A DNA stretch of 6,970 nt, taken from NCBI GenBank assembly GCA_002432095.1, contig DJFQ01000031.1, positions 1 through 6,970 of the forward strand, read 5' to 3'. How positions within the stretch are numbered: position 1 is the stretch's first letter; each line of letters begins with the position of its first letter. A program made the translations under genes and the position numbers. Below, in pieces: positions 1 through 5,086 of this stretch. Source of the stretch: Marinagarivorans sp. UBA5868 (lineage in GTDB: Bacteria; Pseudomonadota; Gammaproteobacteria; Pseudomonadales; Cellvibrionaceae). The notes beneath the pieces are model-generated. The model ran no database searches. It had not been told where the DNA came from and was given only the letters and a program-made list of their open reading frames with translations.

Positions 1-562
1 CGCCTCCTGCACCACCAACTGTCTCGCGCCGCTGGCTGCCGCGCTGCACCAGTCCGTAGGCATTGTGTCCGGTCTGGCCAACACCGTTCACTCCTACACC
101 AATGACCAAAACATCACGGACGCTTATCACAAAGACATGTACCGCGCCCGTGCGGCCGCGCACTCATTGATTCCCACCAAAACCGGTGCCGCCTCCGCGA
201 TTGGCTTGGTGATTCCCGAATTGGCAGGCAAGTTGGACGGCCTGGCGATCCGCGTACCGACCATCAATGTCTCGCTCCTCGACCTCACTTTCCAAGCGGG
301 CCGCAACACGTCAGTAGCGGAAATCAACGAGATCGTCACCACGGCGGCTAAAACTCGTTTTGAAGGCGTGTTGCAGGTCAACACACAGCCGCTGGTTTCC
401 GTGGATTTCAACCACTGCTCGGCCTCCAGCGTCTTTGACGCGACCCAAACGCGCGTCATCGGCGGCAACAATGTCAAAGTGTTGGCCTGGTACGACAACG
501 AGTGGGGTTTCTCCAACCGTATGCTCGATACGACTCTGGCAATCTTGAAAGCCAATCGCTGA
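1..562 (+). CDS. gap: Glyceraldehyde-3-phosphate dehydrogenase, C-terminal 186 residues (5' end outside window)
   Basis: This cytosolic glycolytic/gluconeogenic enzyme oxidises and phosphorylates glyceraldehyde 3-phosphate to 1,3-bisphosphoglycerate with NAD(P). The reading frame is open from base 2. The active-site motif [10 protein letters not shown] lies at the very left edge, so the catalytic Cys149-equivalent codon is at 8-10. The catalytic His176-equivalent follows exactly 27 residues later in HSYTNDQ. The phosphate-site motif IPTKTGAA, the Arg231-equivalent in AIRVPT, and the closing motif [12 protein letters not shown] are all present. The fragment is therefore the whole catalytic domain; the Rossmann NAD-binding half lies upstream. 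At the 187/188 cofactor-discrimination positions the protein reads Ala-Tyr (DAYHKD) rather than the Leu-Pro of Bacillus-type NAD enzymes. The catalytic fragment looks intact and functional. A strong terminator follows, so this is the last gene of its transcript. Which gap paralogue it is (GapA or GapB) cannot be settled from this half. Confidence 0.97.
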   Translation, partial: ASCTTNCLAPLAAALHQSVGIVSGLANTVHSYTNDQNITDAYHKDMYRARAAAHSLIPTKTGAASAIGLVIPELAGKLDGLAIRVPTINVSLLDLTFQAGRNTSVAEINEIVTTAAKTRFEGVLQVNTQPLVSVDFNHCSASSVFDATQTRVIGGNNVKVLAWYDNEWGFSNRMLDTTLAILKANR

Positions 563-578
563 ATCTCAGGCGGGCTTG

Positions 579-605
579 AAAAAGGGGGCTGATGCCCCCT
601 TTTTT
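579..605 (+). terminator. Rho-independent terminator of gap
   Basis: An 11-bp perfect stem is formed by A5-G5-C (579-589) pairing with G-C5-T5 (594-604), around a 4-base TGAT loop. It runs directly into a run of six T (600-605) and starts 16 bases after the gap stop codon. The A-tract on the left arm pairs with the T-tract on the right, so the hairpin could also work, more weakly, on the opposite strand. Confidence 0.93.
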
Positions 606-676
606 ATTGGGTCGAACTTAAGCTCCGCCCTGTTTTCTGATAAATGAGGTTACTGATCAAGGGGGTCCATCAAGTT

Positions 677-1417
677 ATGCCAACGCGCAAATTATTTTGG
701 ATGCTGACAACTGTCCTGATTATCGCCGGCTGGGCGGCGAAGGCCACCGCCGATGTGGAACTCGCCCGCAGCGTTTACAAGGGCACCGTATCCAGCTGGA
801 ACGTCGAGATGGTGCGCACACTGACCCAGTTGGACGACAACCGCTACCGACTTCGTTCAGAAGCGAAAAACATGTTTGCCTCGATCAAGGAAAACAGCGA
901 ATTCTCGGCGACGGACGGCCGCATTGTCCCCCTGAATTACGCCTATGACCGCAAGGTCTTCGGGCGCCACACCAGCGAAAAAATTGCCTTCGACTGGGGC
1001 GCCAACAACGCATTCTACAGCCGCAGCGACCGGTCCAATCGCACCGAACACCCCCTGACGGAAGGACTGCTCGACCCTGCCCTCTATCAACTCGCGCTCC
1101 AGGCGGATCTCGCCGGGGACAAAAAAAACCTCTCGTACAAGTTCCTCAAGCGCCGGCGCGTGGAAACTTATGATTTCCAGGTGATCGGAGAGGAACAGTT
1201 CAAATTACAGAACAAAACCTACGGTGCTTTAGTGGTCGTGCGAGAAGATAAGGCAAAAGGCAAAAGCACCCGAGTGTGGATCCTCCCTCAATTGGATTAT
1301 CAAGTCGCGAAAATCCAGCACACGGACGATGGCGATACCTACGAAGTTCACTTGGTCTCCTATAAAAGCGACGGAGGGAAACTGCAGCAGCTCTACCGTT
1401 CACTCAGAGCGCCTTAA
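677..1417 (+). CDS. Exported DUF3108-family protein
   Basis: This is a 246-residue predicted periplasmic protein of the DUF3108 family, whose biochemical role I do not know. A classical Sec signal peptide occupies residues 1-25. It has a basic start (MPTRK), a hydrophobic core (FWMLTTVLIIAGW) and an ATA cleavage site before DVELA. The mature part is rich in alternating beta-type segments. It carries the family pattern of a repeated strand-turn-strand fold, ending in a WILPQLDYQVAKIQ-type motif near residues 202-215 that resembles the family's conserved 'W..P.ldy.pv.i' region. An in-frame ATG at 644 would add 11 residues. I prefer 677 because it begins the signal peptide in the usual way, and because a GATAAA -10-like box (639-644) overlaps the earlier ATG. 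Neither start has a good Shine-Dalgarno; GGGG (661-664) lies 12 bases before 677. The gene sits alone between the gap terminator and a spacer of about 300 bases. Confidence 0.85.
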   Translation: MPTRKLFWMLTTVLIIAGWAAKATADVELARSVYKGTVSSWNVEMVRTLTQLDDNRYRLRSEAKNMFASIKENSEFSATDGRIVPLNYAYDRKVFGRHTSEKIAFDWGANNAFYSRSDRSNRTEHPLTEGLLDPALYQLALQADLAGDKKNLSYKFLKRRRVETYDFQVIGEEQFKLQNKTYGALVVVREDKAKGKSTRVWILPQLDYQVAKIQHTDDGDTYEVHLVSYKSDGGKLQQLYRSLRAP

Positions 1418-1713
1418 CCCGCGTGACTTCGTACCGGAGTTTATGCGCGGCATGCCACAAAAAAACTAACGCATTTCTCGGCTCTGATGCCCATCTCTTT
1501 CTGCATGGTTAGTAGAAACTTACAACCAAGAAGGCTGCCATCGCGTGAATGCGGCGACGCAGCAGCGTCAACGATCATTTTTGATTTGAACCCGGGCTAG
1601 ATCCATAAGAACAATTTCTAATCAATGGCCTGTCGTTTTACTGCCGTTTCAGCAATGCTTAAAGGGAACCCTGAGTTGCGTCCAGCAGAGGTAGGGTATT
1701 CGCCGGAGCGTCC
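1418..1713. other. Non-coding spacer between DUF3108 gene and orphan exported gene
   Basis: These 296 bases hold no credible gene. There is no clear intrinsic terminator after the DUF3108 stop. The only small hairpin is a 5-bp GACGC/GCGTC stem at 1556-1569, with a T5 run (1578-1582) starting eight bases after it, which is too weak and too late to be convincing. A GGCATGCC palindrome (1449-1456) precedes a run of A. The right half contains a plausible promoter (annotated separately) and the ribosome binding site for the gene at 1714. No tRNA, repeat array or insertion element is seen. Confidence 0.6.
1581..1609 (+). promoter_or_regulatory. Possible sigma70 promoter for the orphan exported gene
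   Basis: TTGATT (1581-1586, 4 of 6 to consensus) is separated by 17 bases from CATAAG (1604-1609, 4 of 6). This would start transcription near 1616 and leave a 5' leader of roughly 100 bases before the ATG at 1714. It was found by eye only, and moderate matches like this also occur by chance. Confidence 0.3.
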
Positions 1714-2190
1714 ATGGCAGCAAAAATCTTTAGACTCGTTGTACCGCGGCGATGGGGCCACTGGGTCACCGCGCTCTGCCTGTCGGCGGCCACCACGGCT
1801 GTTTTCGCTGATGGCAACGCAGCACCGAGCTGCGCCGTATTTTGTGGCGCGCGCGACCAGCTCGGCAGCGCCAACCTTACTCCAATACGCCAGCTCGACG
1901 ACCCGGCCCTATTCGCGGCAGCGGCGGCCATGCGCGACAAAAATATGCCCGCAACTCAGCGACTGATAAATCACTCCTGGCTGCACGAGACTTCCGCCAC
2001 GCGCATTCAGGGTAGCAAGGTCTGGTCGCGGTTGCTGCGCCAAAGCCTCTCCGCCTACAACATGCGGCAAGGCGCTGCCGAAGACGAGGGTTGGAACTGG
2101 CTGGACGAAGGTTGGGGCGACCCGCGCACCGATTATCGACTGCGGATTTCTGAAGATCGGGTCCGGCTGCTGGTGCGCTACGACTTCTAA
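1714..2190 (+). CDS. Unrecognised small exported protein (158 aa)
   Basis: I do not recognise a family. The ATG is preceded by GGAG (1705-1708) at 5 bases spacing, a good ribosome binding site. Residues 1-32 form a probable Sec signal peptide: basic n-region with K4, R7 and R12-R13, hydrophobic core around 17-29, and a VFA cleavage site before DG. The mature protein of about 126 residues starts with a Cys pair, C40 and C44 (CxxxC), its only cysteines. An Ala-rich helix follows (about 63-76), then a basic helical stretch around W104-Y115. Next is an acidic tryptophan-rich segment with DEGW repeated seven residues apart (124-127 and 131-134). The end is a likely beta-hairpin (141-158) with alternating hydrophobic and charged residues, finishing in a terminal Phe. 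That ending resembles the signal used by outer-membrane proteins, but the protein is too short in predicted strands to be an obvious barrel. It is likely periplasmic or outer-membrane associated. Codon use looks like its neighbours. Confidence 0.72.
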   Translation: MAAKIFRLVVPRRWGHWVTALCLSAATTAVFADGNAAPSCAVFCGARDQLGSANLTPIRQLDDPALFAAAAAMRDKNMPATQRLINHSWLHETSATRIQGSKVWSRLLRQSLSAYNMRQGAAEDEGWNWLDEGWGDPRTDYRLRISEDRVRLLVRYDF

Positions 2191-2206
2191 ACCGCGCCGG
2201 CTCTAA

Positions 2207-2260
2207 GCTCGCCTTGGTCCTGAGGCTCGCCCTGGCGTTGACGCTCGCTGGATAGTTACG
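2207..2260 (+). repeat. Imperfect 18-bp tandem direct repeat, about three units
   Basis: GCTCGCC/T recurs at 2207, 2225 and 2243, exactly 18 bases apart. Units one and two match at 13 of 18 positions. The third keeps only the first six bases and a few others (9 of 18 against unit two). The array fills most of the 97-base spacer after the orphan gene and overlaps the -35 box proposed for the downstream gene. It may be a decayed duplication, a protein-binding array, or chance. Confidence 0.4.
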
Positions 2261-2266
2261 CAGAAT
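2238..2266 (+). promoter_or_regulatory. Probable sigma70 promoter for the RDD gene
   Basis: TTGACG (2238-2243, 5 of 6 to TTGACA) and CAGAAT (2261-2266, 4 of 6 to TATAAT) are separated by the ideal 17 bases. Transcription would start near 2273, leaving a leader of about 15 bases before the ATG at 2288. That fits the absence of a clear ribosome binding site in this T-rich leader. Confidence 0.45.
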
Positions 2267-2287
2267 TGGCTCTTTTCGGCTTTCTTT

Positions 2288-2746
2288 ATGGCGGCTCCCA
2301 CGCTTCCCCTTGCACCCGTATGGCGACGCCTCGCGGCGCTCTTATACGACGGTTTTATCTTGCTCGCCTTGAGCTTTTGTTACGGCGCTGCCGCGACCCT
2401 TCTGGAGACTCTGACCGGGCTGCACAAGGGCGACTACCAGCCCATGTTTGCGAGCGGCTGGTTTTCCCTCGGCTGGGTACTCACGCTGGTGGGTTTTTAT
2501 TACTGGTTCTGGCGCAAGTCCGGCCAGACGATCGGCATGCGCACTTGGCGCATCAAGCTGACCGACGGGGCGAATATCGGGGCGGCCCCGACCCGGCGCC
2601 AGTGCCTGGTACGCGCCCTAATCGCGCCGCCGTTGATCGCCCTCGGCGGGCTCGCCTACTGGTACAGCCTCTTCAACCACCGGCGGGAATGCCTCCACGA
2701 CAAAATTTCCCGCACCCAGGTGATCACAGTCCCAAAGAGCGCCTGA
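2288..2746 (+). CDS. RDD-family integral membrane protein
   Basis: This is a 152-residue inner-membrane protein of the RDD family. The substrate or role is not known; some family members have been linked to ion transport or to support of other membrane proteins. The diagnostic first helix begins RRLAALLYD (residues 13-21), placing the conserved Arg and Asp where expected. The cytoplasmic-loop motif GQTIGMRTWRIKL (79-91) and the C-terminal HDKISRTQV (137-145) are typical. Three membrane segments are visible at about 19-39, 57-75 and 110-129. Length and layout are normal for a single-domain member. The start is fixed by the position of the first motif: the next Met is residue 53, after the first helix. 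No strong Shine-Dalgarno precedes it. The stop lies 3 bases from the end of the converging lptG, with no terminator between them, so the two transcripts must overlap. Confidence 0.9.
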   Translation: MAAPTLPLAPVWRRLAALLYDGFILLALSFCYGAAATLLETLTGLHKGDYQPMFASGWFSLGWVLTLVGFYYWFWRKSGQTIGMRTWRIKLTDGANIGAAPTRRQCLVRALIAPPLIALGGLAYWYSLFNHRRECLHDKISRTQVITVPKSA

Positions 2747-2749
2747 GGC

Positions 2750-3811
2750 TTAAACAGCGCGGCGCAAAAGCACCGCGCCTATGCCCGCGCACAACACAAT
2801 GGGTATCAGGACCGCGACCAGGGGCGAAAAACCAAAGATCAGACTGCTGGGACCCAGCAAGTCCTGCGTCGTGCGAAAGACTATGCCGACGATGACTCCA
2901 GAAAAAATCCGAAAGCCCATGGTGACCTGCCGCAGAGGTCCAAAAATGAAACTGATGGCGATCATCACCAAACTGGCGGTGGCGAGCGGCTGCAGCGCTT
3001 TCTGCCAGAAGGCCAACAGATATTCCTGACTGTCCTGGCCCTGCCGTTCCAGATAATCGGCGTAATAATACAGCCGCTTCATCGGCAGGTCGTCGGGCGT
3101 CAGCACCAGCACGTCCAGGAGCCTGGGCGACAATTCCGATTCCCAGGTGTCGGTGGCAAAAAACTCGGTGCTCACGCGGTCATCCGCCAAAACGGATTTC
3201 ATCCCGTTGCGCTCAAACCAATAGTTTTCCTGAAAAATCGCCGACTCCACATAAGTGCTGCTCAGCAATTTTCCCTCGTCATCAAACTGCAGCCGGGTGA
3301 CACCGAACAATTTACCGTTGGGCAGCACCGCGCTGAAGTGCATGAATTCGTTGCCTTCGCGGTTCCACACCCCACGTTGTCCTTGGAGCGCCGACTGGTG
3401 TCCAAGGGCGATGGCCTTGCGACTCTCGGCGAATTGATCAGTGGTGGGGGTCACTAATTCGCCAAGGAAAATGCCCAGTCCTATATACCCCAGAATCGGG
3501 CGCATCACGGCCCAGATGATTTGGCTGGTGGAAACTCCCGCGGCGCGAATGACGGTGAGTTCGCTAGTGTTGGCAAGCAAGCCGAGGCCAATCAGGCAGC
3601 CAACCAGTGATGCGAGGGGCAAAAAATCGTAGATGCTCGACGGAATCGACAGGAGACCGTAGATAATCACTTCCTTAAAACTGAAATTGCCGGCGACTTT
3701 ACCCCCCTGATCCACGAGCTCAGAAATAAAGTCGAGTGCAACGATCACCAGGAGCACTACCGCGATGGAGCCGGCGACCGAGCGACCTATATAACTTTTG
3801 ATTTTTTTCAT
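2750..3811 (-). CDS. lptG: LPS export ABC transporter permease LptG
   Basis: LptG is one of the two permease subunits of the inner-membrane LptB2FG complex. That complex uses ATP hydrolysis by LptB to extract lipopolysaccharide from the outer leaflet of the inner membrane and hand it to LptC. The protein has 353 residues, close to the usual 360. It shows the LptF/LptG plan: membrane helices at about 13-32, 60-80 and 98-118, a periplasmic beta-jellyroll-type domain (about 125-265), then helices at about 272-290, 300-316 and 328-349. The coupling-helix motif SELTVIRAAG places Glu84 where E. coli LptG has Glu88, the residue that contacts LptB. The SFIFGPLRQVTMGFRI stretch (287-302) and the early VDQ motif (33-35) separate it from LptF. 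It follows lptF by 19 bases, with AGGAGG overlapping the lptF stop, implying translational coupling. It is essential in most LPS-bearing bacteria. Confidence 0.96.
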   Translation of the reverse strand: MKKIKSYIGRSVAGSIAVVLLVIVALDFISELVDQGGKVAGNFSFKEVIIYGLLSIPSSIYDFLPLASLVGCLIGLGLLANTSELTVIRAAGVSTSQIIWAVMRPILGYIGLGIFLGELVTPTTDQFAESRKAIALGHQSALQGQRGVWNREGNEFMHFSAVLPNGKLFGVTRLQFDDEGKLLSSTYVESAIFQENYWFERNGMKSVLADDRVSTEFFATDTWESELSPRLLDVLVLTPDDLPMKRLYYYADYLERQGQDSQEYLLAFWQKALQPLATASLVMIAISFIFGPLRQVTMGFRIFSGVIVGIVFRTTQDLLGPSSLIFGFSPLVAVLIPIVLCAGIGAVLLRRAV

Positions 3812-3826
3812 AAAGATGTCGCCCAG

Positions 3827-3832
3827 CCTCCT
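3827..3832 (-). promoter_or_regulatory. Shine-Dalgarno of lptG overlapping lptF stop
   Basis: On the minus strand the lptF stop TAG runs straight into a perfect AGGAGG (TAGGAGG). The spacing to the lptG ATG is 15 bases, longer than the usual 5-9. No other in-frame start lies closer. The overlap suggests ribosomes finishing lptF re-initiate at lptG, keeping the two subunits near equal amounts. Confidence 0.65.
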
Positions 3833-4913
3833 AGCGACGCGCCAAACGGCGCAGACGAGGGCCCGTCAGCAGCAGCACGGCCAGCAGGAGAAACAACCCG
3901 TGCACAAACCACAGAATGAACGGCACCGGCGAGCGGCCCTCCTCCATCATCCCGCGCGCCGCGTTGCTGGCGACGAGATAAACGATATACAGCAGAATGG
4001 CCGGAATCATTTTCACGTAGCGCCCTTTGCGCGGCTGGGTGCGGCTGAGCGGCACGGCCAACAGGGCAACCACGAGCACCAGCACCGGCAGCGACAAACG
4101 CCATTGCAAAGCGGCGTTCGCCTCGCGGGTCGCCGCCTGCCAAAGCGCCTTTGTGCTCAACCCGTCGGTCGCTTTTTTGGGGCGCGCTTCAAATTCCGGC
4201 TCGGGTATGTATTGGGAATAGCGGCTGAAGGTGACAACCTCATAGTCGGCATCGCCCGGCTGGCCGCGGTATTGTTGTCCGTCCTCGAGCACGAGGTAGC
4301 GTTTCCCGTTGGTGGGATTCACCAGCGTTTCGCCGGTGGCCGCCGTCAGCACGGACAATTTATCGCTGGTCTCACCGGAGCCTGCCAGAAACACCCGTTG
4401 CAATTGCTTTTTGTCCGAGCTGACGCTCTGTGCATAAGAGACGCCATCGCGACTGCTCAATTTGTGAAAACGCGCGGGCTTGAGGGTTTCGAATTCCGTG
4501 CGATTGCGCTGTTCGATAAATAAATCCTCGGCCGCCTTGACCCCGACGGGGCTGATATAAAGACTGAGAACCCCCACGATCACTGCCACGGCCACCGCGG
4601 TCAGCAGGGTGTAACTCACCAGGCGGCGCTCACTCATGCCGCAGGCGGACAGCACGGTCATCTCACTGTCGACATACAGGCGGCCGTAAGCGAGCAAAAT
4701 CCCGATGAAAAAACCTAACGGAATAATGAGCTCGAGGAAAGACGGCAGACGGTAACCCATCAAGGTCAGTAAGACGGCCGCGTCCAATTTGCCCGCTGCG
4801 GCGTCGGAGAGATACCGCACGAACCGGCCGCTCATGATAATCAGCAGCAGAACGGCGCTGACCGCCACCATGCTGGTGAGCACTTCTTTGGCGAGATAAC
4901 GAAAAATAATCAC
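3831..4913 (-). CDS. lptF: LPS export ABC transporter permease LptF
   Basis: LptF is the partner permease of LptG in LptB2FG. It forms half of the cavity that takes up lipopolysaccharide and carries a periplasmic jellyroll that feeds the Lpt bridge. With a GTG start at 4911-4913 it has 360 residues and begins MIIFRYLAKEVL, like the MIVFRYL/MIIIRYL starts of Pseudomonas and E. coli LptF. Membrane helices lie at about 10-28, 57-77, 99-120, 272-290, 301-319 and 330-350, with the periplasmic domain between helices 3 and 4. The coupling-helix segment LYVDSEMTVLSACGM puts a Glu at residue 84, the same number as the LptB-contacting Glu84 of E. coli LptF. That agreement supports this start. An upstream in-frame GTG at 4935-4937 would add 8 residues (MPSDKSID), but it sits inside an inverted repeat; neither GTG has a strong Shine-Dalgarno. 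It is the first gene of the lptF-lptG operon and is divergent from pepA. Confidence 0.95.
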   Translation of the reverse strand: MIIFRYLAKEVLTSMVAVSAVLLLIIMSGRFVRYLSDAAAGKLDAAVLLTLMGYRLPSFLELIIPLGFFIGILLAYGRLYVDSEMTVLSACGMSERRLVSYTLLTAVAVAVIVGVLSLYISPVGVKAAEDLFIEQRNRTEFETLKPARFHKLSSRDGVSYAQSVSSDKKQLQRVFLAGSGETSDKLSVLTAATGETLVNPTNGKRYLVLEDGQQYRGQPGDADYEVVTFSRYSQYIPEPEFEARPKKATDGLSTKALWQAATREANAALQWRLSLPVLVLVVALLAVPLSRTQPRKGRYVKMIPAILLYIVYLVASNAARGMMEEGRSPVPFILWFVHGLFLLLAVLLLTGPRLRRLARR

Positions 4914-4935
4914 ATCGATCGACTTGTCTGACGGC

Positions 4936-4956
4936 ACCTGGCAAATCAGACCAGGT
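4936..4956 (-). repeat. Inverted repeat at the upstream GTG of lptF
   Basis: ACCTGG (4936-4941) and CCAGGT (4951-4956) form a perfect 6-bp dyad around a 9-base loop. In the lptF mRNA the 3' arm would cover part of the upstream GTG (4935-4937), hiding it. This favours the downstream GTG as the true start, or makes the leader a control point. Confidence 0.45.
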
Positions 4957-4982
4957 CGGTTGAAAAAGTTCGGGTAACCGAC
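4955..4982 (-). repeat. Inverted repeat at the lptF transcription start region
   Basis: GTCGGTT (4955-4961) and AACCGAC (4976-4982) are perfect 7-bp arms with a 14-base spacer. The dyad lies immediately downstream of the lptF -10 box, over the expected start of transcription. It could be an operator or an mRNA 5' stem-loop. The two bases at 4955-4956 are shared with the neighbouring dyad, so the two hairpins would compete if both form in RNA. Confidence 0.45.
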
Positions 4983-4988
4983 ATTATA
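4983..4988 (-). promoter_or_regulatory. -10 element of the lptFG promoter
   Basis: On the minus strand a perfect TATAAT (in context GCTATAATGT) lies 46 bases before the upstream lptF GTG and 70 before the preferred one. No good -35 exists at 16-18 bases (the hexamer at 17 is CGCGGC). The promoter is therefore either driven mainly by its -10 or needs an activator. Predicted start of transcription is near 4976. Confidence 0.55.
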
Positions 4989-5014
4989 GCCGCGAGCCCC
5001 GCTGGGCCGCGACG

Positions 5015-5043
5015 TTGAAATAATCGGTCACACAGGCCACTAT
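5015..5043 (+). promoter_or_regulatory. Possible sigma70 promoter for pepA-holC
   Basis: TTGAAA (5015-5020, 4 of 6) is followed after 17 bases by CACTAT (5038-5043, 3 of 6). The leader to pepA would be about 37 bases. A TATATG nearby (5041-5046) is a better -10 by sequence but sits 20 bases from the -35. This faces away from the lptF -10, about 50 bases apart, so the two promoters are back to back. Confidence 0.3.
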
Positions 5044-5086
5044 ATGTTACTGATTCTTTTCTTGTCATAGCCTTGGGGTTGGGATT

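Noticed and set aside
1556..1582. GACGC/GCGTC hairpin followed by TTTTT considered as terminator of the DUF3108 gene
   Set aside because: The stem is only 5 bp, the T-run starts eight bases after it, and the position is about 140 bases past the stop codon.
1487..1600. 37-codon open frame starting MPISFC in the spacer before the orphan gene
   Set aside because: There is no ribosome binding site, no hydrophobic or other feature, and it runs through the proposed -35 box; this length is expected by chance.
1707..1790. Twin arginine in the orphan protein leader (PRRWGHW) considered as a Tat signal
   Set aside because: The surrounding residues do not fit the SRRxFLK consensus, and the hydrophobic core looks like an ordinary Sec signal.
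1625..1966. Open frame of 113 codons overlapping the start of the orphan exported gene
   Set aside because: The competing frame at 1714 has a GGAG ribosome binding site and a signal peptide; this one has neither and reads as low-complexity Arg/Ser/Pro sequence.
2757..2778. GCGCGG/CCGCGC dyad near the lptG 3' end considered as a bidirectional terminator
   Set aside because: The 10-base loop is large, the dyad lies inside lptG coding sequence, and no T-run follows it on either strand.
2266..2895. Open frame of 209 codons overlapping the RDD gene and running into lptG
   Set aside because: It is a shifted frame of the RDD gene, which has unmistakable motifs, and its extension is antisense to lptG.
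3798..4523. Open frame of 241 codons on the plus strand across lptF
   Set aside because: It is antisense to a well-recognised lptF; composition is dominated by Arg, Gln, His and Ala, with no family resemblance or ribosome binding site.
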